DNA from: Lysobacter sp. Root916
GTDB taxonomy: Bacteria > Pseudomonadota > Gammaproteobacteria > Xanthomonadales > Xanthomonadaceae
DNA length: 64,000 bases
Assembly: GCF_001429785.1 (NCBI RefSeq)
Contig: NZ_LMJF01000015.1
Span: forward strand, 196,550-260,549
Direction of reading: 5' to 3'
Part shown: positions 8,045-15,885 of the stretch, in pieces
Numbering within the stretch: the first letter of the stretch is position 1
How the letters are laid out: every line of letters starts with the position of its first letter
The notes under the pieces: model-generated
What the model was told of the DNA's origin: nothing
What the model saw: the letters and a program-made list of their open reading frames with translations, nothing else
Databases searched by the model: none
Position numbers and translations under genes: made by a program

Positions 8045-9253
8045 TCAGGGGCTGGTACGCAGGGTCAGCGAGTAGCTGCTGAGGATGGAGTTGATCGGCG
8101 TGAAATAGCTGTTGCCGCCGCCGGTCCGGCCCTGACGGCCCTTGCAGCTGCCGCTACCGCCCGACAGCACGCCTTGGGCCTGGCCGACGCCGGTGATGAA
8201 GGAACCGCCGGAATCGCCGCCTTCCGCGCAAGCGGTGGTTTGGGTAAGGCCGGTCACCGTTCCGTCCGGATTGCCCGCGTCGTCCACATAGGACACGGTC
8301 ATGTTCTTGCTGCGGATCGCGCCGCAACGCCAGCCGCTGGTACGGCCGGAACGGCACAGCGCCGCACCGACGGCGGCTTCGGTGCTGCCACGCACGTTGA
8401 CGTCGCCGCTGCCGTAGCCGTACACGCTGGGCGACAGCGTGTGCGTGCTATCCACCTTGACCCAGCCGCGGTCGGGACCGGTCTGATTGCCGTTGGGCAT
8501 GGTGGAGGCGGCGAAGGACCCGATCCTCACGCCCGGCGTCCACTGCGAGACTTCGTGATAGACGACCTCGCCGGTGGTGCCGCAGTGGCCGGCTGTCGCG
8601 AAGCCCGGGGAGCTGCCCTGGGTCACGGTGAAGCCGACCGAGCAGGCGTACACGTAGCCGTCGCCGGGATCGCGCAGGTAGCCGCGACCGCCTTGTATCG
8701 CGATGCGGCGCTGCGGGGCTTCGTTGAGGGTTTCGAAGCGCACGGTGCTCGCGTCGATGCCGCTGCGGGCGACGAAATCGACGGCCGCCTCTTCCGCGCC
8801 CGGCGCGACGCCCAACACCACGCTGTTGCTGGGCACATCCACCGCCCAGCTGTACACGCCCTTGGGCGCGCGGGCGTTGCGGGCGAGCTGGCTGTCGAGC
8901 TGGCCCTTGGCCGAATTCAGCGCGGCCAGGCTGTAACGGGCCTGCCGCGTTTCGACGCCGGCGACCTTGCCCTTGGCCGAGGTGCTGGCGGCCACGAAGC
9001 CGAACGAGCCATCGGCCTTGCGCTCCAGCCAGGCGCCGGCGAAGTTGCGGCCGAGCTGCCTCTCGGCGGACTTTTCCTGTTGCCCGGCCAAGCGTTCGGC
9101 CTTGAGGTACTGGGCCAGCTGGGCACCGGAGAGTCCCAAGTCGCGCTGCATGGCCGACTTCAACGCGGGGGCGAGGTCGTCGGCGGCGAGGGCCGCACCG
9201 GAAACCAACATGGCTGCGGTCGCAGCGATAACCGACATACTGAACTTGCGCAT
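8045..9253 (-). CDS. Alpha-lytic-type extracellular serine protease precursor
   Basis: 402 residues: Sec signal peptide 1-23, a long pro-region (about 24-185) of the alpha-lytic protease type that acts as folding chaperone, and a mature S1 chymotrypsin-fold domain from about 190. The catalytic triad is His223 (ATAGHCG), Asp261 (GPDRGW) and Ser348 (GGDSGGS). Six cysteines (204/224, 300/310, 342/370) match the three disulfides of Lysobacter alpha-lytic protease, and VRGSTEAAVGAALCRSGRT is near-identical to it. The enzyme is secreted and helps lyse other microbes. Relative to alpha-lytic protease it has a longer loop near residues 324-334. The ATG follows AAGGAG. It is monocistronic with its own terminator. 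Confidence 0.95.
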   Translation of the reverse strand: MRKFSMSVIAATAAMLVSGAALAADDLAPALKSAMQRDLGLSGAQLAQYLKAERLAGQQEKSAERQLGRNFAGAWLERKADGSFGFVAASTSAKGKVAGVETRQARYSLAALNSAKGQLDSQLARNARAPKGVYSWAVDVPSNSVVLGVAPGAEEAAVDFVARSGIDASTVRFETLNEAPQRRIAIQGGRGYLRDPGDGYVYACSVGFTVTQGSSPGFATAGHCGTTGEVVYHEVSQWTPGVRIGSFAASTMPNGNQTGPDRGWVKVDSTHTLSPSVYGYGSGDVNVRGSTEAAVGAALCRSGRTSGWRCGAIRSKNMTVSYVDDAGNPDGTVTGLTQTTACAEGGDSGGSFITGVGQAQGVLSGGSGSCKGRQGRTGGGNSYFTPINSILSSYSLTLRTSP

Positions 9254-9763
9254 ATCCGAAAACTCCTTGAGCTAAAGAGAGGGATGCGTACAGCGGTTGC
9301 GGCGGGTCTGGCTCAGGCGCTGGGTCGTGGGCGTGCGGGGGGGCAGCGCTTGGTCGTGCCGCAAGGGATAGAACGTCCCACGAGGCGATCACCCCCCACT
9401 CATTGCGGCGGGTGGGCGATGCCTTCCTTGGTTCAGAAATATGAACGCGCTATTTGTGCCAATTGCGCTGCTGATGAATGCAGCAAGGCACTCGAATAGC
9501 GCTTGAAATTATGCGGATCGGCTTCGGATTCGGATCGCCACGCCGACCGGGGCGTCATCGGCATGCCGCATCGCGTTGCTCGGTTCGGCTGGTCTTCGCG
9601 ACGGTCTGGGGCTGCATGCGCGAGTCGGAACCGCGCATGCGAGCAGCCAGGCTCGTGTGTGCCGGTTTGCCGCGTGGGGCGCCCCGTCGGAGCCCGCTCG
9701 AACCGCGACACGTCTCGCCAACGGCCGGCATCGCGATGGTGCGCGCGCACGGCGCGCCGACAC
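9254..9763. other. Upstream region of the protease gene
   Basis: 510 bases without a convincing gene between the protease start and the RIO kinase stop; both genes run on the minus strand. It must hold the protease promoter. The AT-richest part is 9435-9515, with an 8-bp inverted repeat GCGCTATT (9447-9454) / AATAGCGC (9495-9502). A TTGGCA on the minus strand in this region could be a -35 hexamer, but no good -10 is paired with it. The leader would then be about 200 nt. Short open frames here have no supporting evidence. Confidence 0.35.
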
Positions 9764-10621
9764 TCACTCTTCCGCGGCCGCCGCTTCGCGCCCCTGCTGC
9801 CGGATCAAGGCTTCCTCGCGCGCGTCGTTGATCGCGTCGCGCACGCTGCCCAGGTCGACCGTCGATTCGTCGTGCACGAAGGTGCCGGTGAGTTCGCTGT
9901 CGGGGTGCAGCTCGCCGGCCTCGAACAGGGCCCACATTTCCTCGGCGTACCAGGTGTCCAGCAGCTCCGGCGCCCAGGCGCCCAGGCTGGCGGTGAGGTT
10001 GTTGACGTCGCGCAGCAGCATCGCGCGCGCGGCGTTGTTGCCGGCGGCGCTGACGACCTGGGGGAAGTCGATGATGACCGGGCCGTCCGGCGCGACCAGC
10101 ACGTTGTATTCGGACAGGTCGCCGTGGATCAGACCCACGCACAGCATCTTCACTACCTGGCGGACCAGGAAGCGGTGGAAGCCGCGGGCCTGGTCCGGCG
10201 CCAGTTCGACCTCGCCCAGGCGCGGTGCGGAGTGGCCGTCGGCGTCGGTGACCAGCTCCATCACCAGCACGCCGTGGAAGTAGCCGTAAGGCTCGGGCAC
10301 GCGCACGCCGGCGTCGCGCAGCTGGTATAGCGCGTCGACCTCGGTGTTCTTCCAGGCGGTTTCCTGCTGCTTGCGCCCGTACTTGGTGGCCTTGCCGATC
10401 GCACGCGCCTCGCGGCTGCCGCGCACCTTGCGGCCTTCCTGGTACTGCACGCGTTGCTGGAAGCTGCGCTGGGCCATGTCCTTGTAGACCTTGGCGCAGC
10501 GCACTTCGCTGCCGCAGCGGACCACGTAGACCGCGGCTTCCTTGCCGCTTTTCAGCGGGCGCATCACTTCATCGATCACGCCGTCGTCGATCAGCGCCTG
10601 CAAGCCGGAGGGAGTCTTCAT
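9764..10621 (-). CDS. RIO-family serine protein kinase
   Basis: 285 residues with RIO1-type kinase motifs: P-loop LKSGKEAAVYVV (23-34), catalytic lysine K44, catalytic loop HGDLSEYN (166-173) and metal-binding IIDFPQ with D185. There is no activation-loop or substrate-binding lobe, as expected for RIO kinases. Archaeal and eukaryotic members act in ribosome maturation; bacterial targets are unknown. The N-terminal winged helix of RIO2 is absent. The final residues contain VRDAINDAREE, the part duplicated at 7772-7832. The ATG at 10621 is the first in frame and lies back to back with the pseudouridine synthase gene. Confidence 0.85.
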   Translation of the reverse strand: MKTPSGLQALIDDGVIDEVMRPLKSGKEAAVYVVRCGSEVRCAKVYKDMAQRSFQQRVQYQEGRKVRGSREARAIGKATKYGRKQQETAWKNTEVDALYQLRDAGVRVPEPYGYFHGVLVMELVTDADGHSAPRLGEVELAPDQARGFHRFLVRQVVKMLCVGLIHGDLSEYNVLVAPDGPVIIDFPQVVSAAGNNAARAMLLRDVNNLTASLGAWAPELLDTWYAEEMWALFEAGELHPDSELTGTFVHDESTVDLGSVRDAINDAREEALIRQQGREAAAAEE

Positions 10622-10716
10622 CTAGTCCTATGAGCGCAATCGGTCCGGTGGAGAGGGGTTTTCCGCCGGGCACCGGCGTATCTTTACACTTAACGCCTTC
10701 CCCGCCGACTTTTTCC

Positions 10717-11427
10717 ATGTCCGAGCCCCTACGTCTAGATAAACGCGTCGCAGAATTGACGGGCTGTTCGCGTGCGCAGGCCCAGCAGTACATCGAGGGC
10801 GGTTGGGTCCTGGTCGACGGCGAGGTGGTGGAAGAGCCGCAAGCGCCGATCTCGAGCCAACGGGTCGAGTTGGATCCTCAGGCGCGGCTGGAGCCGGCCG
10901 AGCCGGCGACGATGCTGCTGCACAAGCCGGCCGGCATGGACTTCAAGGACACGCCCGGCCTGGCCCTGGCGGCGACGCACGCCGAGGGCGATCTGTCCGG
11001 GGTGCGCCTGCTCAAGCGCCATTTCCACAACCTGACCCCGCTGATGCCGATCGACGCCGAGGCCTCCGGCCTGGTGGTGCTGAGCCAGGACGGCCGCACC
11101 TGGCGCCGCCTGACCGAGGACTACGCCCAGATCGAGCAGGAGTTCGTGGTCGAGGTGAGCGGCGAGCTCGGCCCCTACGGCTTGAAGCGGCTGGCGCAGG
11201 GCCTGGAATACCGCGGCCGTCCGCTGGCGCCGTGCAAGGTCAGCTGGGCGAACGAGAACCGGCTGCGCTTCGCGATCAAGAACGTGATGGGTGGGCAGCT
11301 GCGGCACATGTGCGCGCAAGTCGGTTTGCAGGTGGTGTCCAGCAAGCGTCTGCGCATCGGCCGCATTTCCTTGAGCAAGATGCCGCTGGGCGAGTGGCGC
11401 TATCTGCCGGTCGGCGAGCGCTTCTGA
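10717..11427 (+). CDS. RluF-like RNA pseudouridine synthase
   Basis: 236 residues from ATG 10717 (MSEPLRLDKRVAEL). The in-frame ATG at 10630 would add a low-complexity stretch that does not belong to the family. There is an S4 RNA-binding domain at about 5-50 (CSRAQAQQYIEGGWVLVDG), then the RsuA/RluF catalytic domain. The active-site loop is PIDAEASGLVVLSQDG, keeping the catalytic Asp although the usual GRLD is MPID. KPAGM and GQLRHMCAQVG are further family motifs. The enzyme isomerises a uridine, in RluF U2604 of 23S rRNA; the exact site here is inferred only from similarity. Confidence 0.82.
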   Translation: MSEPLRLDKRVAELTGCSRAQAQQYIEGGWVLVDGEVVEEPQAPISSQRVELDPQARLEPAEPATMLLHKPAGMDFKDTPGLALAATHAEGDLSGVRLLKRHFHNLTPLMPIDAEASGLVVLSQDGRTWRRLTEDYAQIEQEFVVEVSGELGPYGLKRLAQGLEYRGRPLAPCKVSWANENRLRFAIKNVMGGQLRHMCAQVGLQVVSSKRLRIGRISLSKMPLGEWRYLPVGERF

Positions 11428-11522
11428 GGCGTCGCGGGGAGATGCCCGCTGTTGCAATGGCCGGCAACGGGATCGCGTGAAGTTCTTTCGCGCGGGCGCC
11501 TGAGCATGCAAACATCGGGCCT

Positions 11523-12752
11523 ATGAGCAAGCTGGCCAGGATCGCCGCAATCGTTGCGCTTTTTTCGCTGACGGCGTGCGCGCCCGTCCGCTACTACCAG
11601 GCCATGACCGGCAAGGAGATGCCGGAGCCCAAGGCGACCGCCATCGTGGAGCGCGGACAGCGCGCGCCCTCGCATCACAAAGTCGCGACGCTCGGCGACG
11701 GGCTGTATCTGGTACGCATCGACCGCAAGGGCGATGCGGCCTACGGCGTGGTGGACCGACGCAAGCTCGTCGTGATCCCGATCGGCTATCAGCACATCAC
11801 CGATCTGGGCGATCAGGGCCTGAGCGCTATCGGCTTGCAGAGCGTGCGCCACTTCGATCGGCAGGGCAACGAAGTATCGGCCACCGTGTTCGAGGATGAG
11901 CTGCACTTCGTCAACGGCCAGGCGATCGCGACCATCCGGCCCTCGGGCGGGGATTTCAGGGACGATCTCTACGGCGTCATCGGCCAGGACGGAAAGACCG
12001 TCATCCCGTTCGAGTACCTCAACATCGTCGGAGTCAGGACGAAGCTGCGCCCGGACGTCTCCTGGTATCAGGTGCAGCGCGATATCGCTCGGCCGGGAGA
12101 GCCGAGAAAGGTTCGCCGCGGCATGCTCGATGCCCAGGGGCGGGTCGTGCTGCCGATCGAGTACTACGAGGTTTCGCCGGGCTACGCGGTCGATGGCCTC
12201 GACCATGGTTGGGCCCGAGTGTCCGAGCAGGAGTACAAGAGCTTCACCGTCAATTTCATCACCGGCCTGCGTATGACCAGGCTAGGCGGAAGCTACTACG
12301 GGCGCACGGTGGGCTACAGCAGCTTGCTCAATCCGGAGCCGGAAGCGCTCAATCAGTACGAACGGATGCAGTGGCGCAAGGCCAACGACGAACGTTATCG
12401 GCTGGAGTTGTTCGATACGCATGGCAAGCGGGTGTACGACCAGAGCGATATCAACGACACCTGGGACCTGAGCGGACTCACCGCGGTCTGGCGTGCGCAG
12501 CGCATCGCCCTGCTCGATGCCGACGGACGTCCGCTGACGGAATTCAAGTACGACCAGATCAAGGACTACGGCGGCGGGCAGGCCCTGATGGTCGTTGCCG
12601 GCCGCACAGTCTGCATCGACGCCGCCGATCCGCCGGGCACGGAACGGGCCGCGCGCGACTGCGCCAAGGCCACCACCAAGCGCGACGCGGGCAAGCGGCG
12701 ACAGCGCGGCCCGGTCGCCTTCCCCGCGAGCTATCCCCGTTATGGAGGTTGA
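11523..12752 (+). CDS. Lipoprotein with WG-repeat-like beta structure, unknown function
   Basis: 409 residues. The N-terminus (MSKLARIAAIVALFSLTAC) is a lipoprotein signal with lipobox LTAC, acylated at Cys19. The remainder has repeated blocks of the form YGVVDRRKLVVIPIGYQHI, YGVIGQDGKTVIPFEYLNI and GMLDAQGRVVLPIEYYEV, each about 25-30 residues. This is the pattern of WG/beta-propeller-like repeats seen in periplasmic surface proteins. The C-terminus is basic and proline-rich. Its role is unknown. Two further genes of unknown function follow on the same strand. Confidence 0.75.
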   Translation: MSKLARIAAIVALFSLTACAPVRYYQAMTGKEMPEPKATAIVERGQRAPSHHKVATLGDGLYLVRIDRKGDAAYGVVDRRKLVVIPIGYQHITDLGDQGLSAIGLQSVRHFDRQGNEVSATVFEDELHFVNGQAIATIRPSGGDFRDDLYGVIGQDGKTVIPFEYLNIVGVRTKLRPDVSWYQVQRDIARPGEPRKVRRGMLDAQGRVVLPIEYYEVSPGYAVDGLDHGWARVSEQEYKSFTVNFITGLRMTRLGGSYYGRTVGYSSLLNPEPEALNQYERMQWRKANDERYRLELFDTHGKRVYDQSDINDTWDLSGLTAVWRAQRIALLDADGRPLTEFKYDQIKDYGGGQALMVVAGRTVCIDAADPPGTERAARDCAKATTKRDAGKRRQRGPVAFPASYPRYGG

Positions 12753-12826
12753 GCCCGCGGAGCATCGGCAGTGAGTTGCGACCCGAGCTGCGGCCGAGCC
12801 GATAAACAACGCGAATGGGATTGAGC

Positions 12827-13708
12827 ATGGACATGCATCGCTACTGGAACGATCCCGCGCACGCGACATGTCCTGCGATCGCGGCCTTTCTGGAGACTTG
12901 GTGCGAATCCATGCCCGATGACCAGGGCCGACATTGGCTGCAGCCGCTGGAGGGCGTGGTGCGCGATACGCGGTCGGGCGCAGGCGTGCAGACCGCGCGC
13001 CGTATCCAGGCGCTGGATTGGCTGGTGCGCGAGTACGCGCCGTTGTGGTTGGAGGCCGATGGAAGGCCGCAGCTGGCCGAGCACGCGACTGCATTGCGAG
13101 GCCTGCGAGCGCCATCGTTGAAGGGAGCTCCCTTCGCCGCAAGCACGCGTTCGCAAATGAGGACGATCTCGGTCGCCTGCAGTGTCCTTCCCGATGCCTA
13201 TTTCGACAGGGTGTCGCGCGTGACCGACAGCACGCAGCTGGCGGTGGCGAGCGAGCAGGCTTCGGTGCTGGGCGTGGCTGCCTCGCAGGCCATCAAATCG
13301 ACCGCAGCAGGAGACAGTGCCGGCTCGGCCGCCGTTGCCGCGATCGCCACCGACCCGGCGCTGGCCGAAGATTGGAACCCCGTGACGTCTGGGGTGTTGT
13401 CCATCGCCACCAGCACGATGCATGGACGCATCCTGCTTGCGGTGCACGAGGGCCTTACGCCCAGGGTGGACGCGGTGGTCGTGCCTGCACTGGAGCGCGC
13501 CGGCGTCGATTTTTCGCAGGCCCTGAGCCAAGCCCAGTTCGAGAAGACCTGGCGCAAAGTACGACGTATCGCCGAGCAGGCGGTGGACGGCGACGAAGCG
13601 CTGTACGACGAAGCCTGGCGGACGGGTTGGGACGCGATCGGCGGTACAGTCGAGGCTGCACAGAGCAGCGCATTCGAGCTGTTGGTGCGAATGGTCGAGC
13701 AACGATGA
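12827..13708 (+). CDS. Protein of unknown function, helical
   Basis: 293 residues if started at ATG 12827, which has GGGA seven bases upstream; ATG 12815 is also in frame but lacks a ribosome site. There is no signal peptide or membrane helix, and the sequence is mostly amphipathic helix with a low-complexity Ala/Ser-rich centre (residues about 135-185). No family was recognised. Its stop codon overlaps two start codons (ATGATGA at 13705-13711), so the following membrane-protein frame is translationally coupled, which suggests that the two products work together. Confidence 0.6.
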   Translation: MDMHRYWNDPAHATCPAIAAFLETWCESMPDDQGRHWLQPLEGVVRDTRSGAGVQTARRIQALDWLVREYAPLWLEADGRPQLAEHATALRGLRAPSLKGAPFAASTRSQMRTISVACSVLPDAYFDRVSRVTDSTQLAVASEQASVLGVAASQAIKSTAAGDSAGSAAVAAIATDPALAEDWNPVTSGVLSIATSTMHGRILLAVHEGLTPRVDAVVVPALERAGVDFSQALSQAQFEKTWRKVRRIAEQAVDGDEALYDEAWRTGWDAIGGTVEAAQSSAFELLVRMVEQR

Positions 13709-14202
13709 TGACAGCCGGTCTTGGCGATTTTGGCGGCGCGATCTTCGTGGCGGGCTGATTCGTGCTCGCGCTGGCCTTCGTCTGCTTCCGGTACCGAGCC
13801 TTCTTCGTTCTGCTGGTGCTGGGCCCGCTCATGATCTTGGCGGGCGCCTGGCTCATCGGTTGGTGGGCAGCGCTTTTGCTCGTCACCTTCGTCGCGGTGC
13901 TTGCGCTGGCGATGAAGATCGTCGTCTTTCGCGACGAAGCCTATCTGAAAAATTGTCCGGTCTTCGCGTCGGCGCCGTTGCGGACGATCACCGCGAAAGA
14001 TGGGTTCGAATACAGGTTGCACATCGCGCCGGTGAAGTCCGGATTCGGTATCGGCTTGGACTTCGATGTGGAGCCCGAATCCGGCGTTTCGAACATACAG
14101 ACGCGTTGGCGGGAGACGTTTCCGGATCGCGCTGCGGCGCAGTGCGAGCTGATGCGGCGCTTGCGCGACTACATTCCCGCCGATCGCATGCCCGAGGAAT
14201 GA
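13705..14202 (+). pseudogene. Small membrane protein gene interrupted by in-frame TGA
   Basis: The natural start is the ATGATG overlapping the previous stop codon. It reads MMTAGLGDFGGAIFVAG, then TGA at 13756-13758, then continues in the same frame as FVLALAFVCFRYRAFFVLL. Replacing the TGA by TGG (Trp) restores a continuous first membrane helix. The downstream piece is open from GTG 13762 for 146 codons, has a second helix (LLLVTFVAVLALAMKIVVF) and a soluble C-terminal domain. Either the gene is a recent nonsense pseudogene, it starts at GTG 13762 without a ribosome site, or the TGA is a sequencing error. No family was recognised. Confidence 0.55.
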
Positions 14203-14223
14203 TGCGATGAGCGCGGTCCGCGG

Positions 14224-15885
14224 CTACTCGGCCTCGACCGATCGCGTCGCCGCATAGCCGTCGCGCCCGTTCTCCTTGGCGCGATACAGGGCGGCGTCGG
14301 CCGCATCGAACAAGGTGCGTTCGCGCGTGTGGTTGCCGGGCACGCAGGTATGCAAACCGATGCTGATGCTGACCTTGGCGCCGCCCAGGGCGTCTCCATG
14401 GCGCAGGTTGAGCGCGCGCATGTCGGCGAGCAGGGCTGCGGCGACCAGGGCCGCGCCCTCGGCGGCGGTGTCGGGCAGGACGATGGCGAACTCGTCGCCA
14501 CCGAAGCGCGCGGCGAGGTCGCGTGGGCGGCGCGCGTGCGCGGCGATGATGTGGGCGACTTGGCGCAGCACCTTGTCGCCGGCGCGGTGGCCTTCGGCGT
14601 CGTTGTAGGCCTTGAAGTGGTCGACGTCGATCAGGGCCAGGGTCAACGGCGCGCGGGTGCGGCGCGCGCTGGCGAGTTCGCGCTCGAGCACATGATCGAA
14701 GCGGCGGCGGTTGGCCAGGCGGGTGAGGGTGTCCAGATGGGCCTGGCGACGCCAATGGCGCAGGTGCCCGATCATCCAGGCCAGGTAGGCCAGCGCGATC
14801 GCGACGATCGCGGTCGCGGGCGGAAACCACAGATTGCCCATGCGCAGCAGCGCGATGCTGGCGGCGAGGGTGGCCAAGACGCAGGCGGAGGTCAGCAGCA
14901 AGGGGCGCGGGAAACCGGGCACCAGGATGCACAGCACCACCACTAGCACCACCGCGGCGGTGAGCGCGGCGCCCCATTGCGGCGCCAGCGGCACGATCGC
15001 GCGACCGTGCAGCAGCATCTCCATCACGTTGGCCTGGTACTCGGCGCCCGGCATGCGCAACTCGTCGGACATCGGGGTCAGAAACGGCGGCGCCAGCCCA
15101 GCCGCGGTCACGCCGACCACGACCCAGCGCCCGCGCAGCAGTTCGACCGGCACGCGGCCGGAGATCACGTCGGCGTAGGAGACCTGGGCGAAGCTGCCGG
15201 GCGGGCCGGCGTAGCGGATGCGCACATAGTGGTCGCGCGTCCATTGATAGGGCGATCCGCCTTCGCTGGCGGGCCGGCGCAGGCCGGGCAGCGGTCGGCG
15301 CGCATACGCCGGGTCGAGGCCGATGGTCGCCAGCGCCAGCGCCGGCCAGCGCGCTTCGCCCAGCCCGGCGCGCAGGTACAGGCCGCGCGCGGTGCCTTCA
15401 GCGTCGAGTTCGATGTCGGTGTGGCCCAGCGTGGCCGCTGCCGCGGCCAGCACCGGCGTCGGCAACACTTCCACCGGCGGCCCGTTCTGGCTGGGCGCGG
15501 CGGCGATCACCGGCAAGGCCACGCGGCCGTTGCGGCGCAGCGCGTCGGCGAGCGCGAAGTCGTGCGCCTCGCCGCTGCGGTCGGGTTCGGCGAACACCAG
15601 GTCCAGGGCGACGCCGCGCACGCCGGCGCGGTGCAGGCGGTCCAGCAGTTGCGCATGCAGGTCGCGCGGCCAGGGCCATTGGCCGAGCTCGCCCAGGCTC
15701 TGGTCGTCGACCGCGACCACGATGACGTCGTCGTCGGGCGGGTAGGTCCACGCCGCCAGATGCTGGTCGTAGAAGGCGTCGTCCAGCCACCAGAACGCGC
15801 CGCTGGCGCTGATCAGCGCCGCCAGGCCCGCGGCGGCGAAGGCCGCGGCGATACGCAGGGGCCAGGACGACGCGCGGATGTTCAC
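14224..15885 (-). CDS. CHASE2-domain diguanylate cyclase
   Basis: 553 residues from GTG 15885, which overlaps the previous gene's stop (GTGA), so translation is coupled. Order: one N-terminal membrane helix, a periplasmic CHASE2 sensor of about 250 residues (DDDVIVVAVDDQSLGELGQWPWPR is its hallmark start), three membrane helices, then a GGDEF domain over the last 160 residues. The active site is FGGDEF, and an inhibitory I-site RPRD lies five residues before it, so the enzyme should make c-di-GMP with product inhibition. It forms a two-gene unit with the LysM-FecR protein, which probably supplies or modulates the signal. Confidence 0.93.
   Translation of the reverse strand: MNIRASSWPLRIAAAFAAAGLAALISASGAFWWLDDAFYDQHLAAWTYPPDDDVIVVAVDDQSLGELGQWPWPRDLHAQLLDRLHRAGVRGVALDLVFAEPDRSGEAHDFALADALRRNGRVALPVIAAAPSQNGPPVEVLPTPVLAAAAATLGHTDIELDAEGTARGLYLRAGLGEARWPALALATIGLDPAYARRPLPGLRRPASEGGSPYQWTRDHYVRIRYAGPPGSFAQVSYADVISGRVPVELLRGRWVVVGVTAAGLAPPFLTPMSDELRMPGAEYQANVMEMLLHGRAIVPLAPQWGAALTAAVVLVVVLCILVPGFPRPLLLTSACVLATLAASIALLRMGNLWFPPATAIVAIALAYLAWMIGHLRHWRRQAHLDTLTRLANRRRFDHVLERELASARRTRAPLTLALIDVDHFKAYNDAEGHRAGDKVLRQVAHIIAAHARRPRDLAARFGGDEFAIVLPDTAAEGAALVAAALLADMRALNLRHGDALGGAKVSISIGLHTCVPGNHTRERTLFDAADAALYRAKENGRDGYAATRSVEAE

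Noticed and set aside
13756-13758. TGA as a selenocysteine codon
   Set aside because: The context is a membrane helix, no SECIS-like hairpin follows, and Trp restores the helix. A nonsense change or error is simpler.
14000-14020. tRNA T-loop-like GGGTTCGAATAC
   Set aside because: It lies inside a coding frame and no acceptor or anticodon stem can be formed around it.
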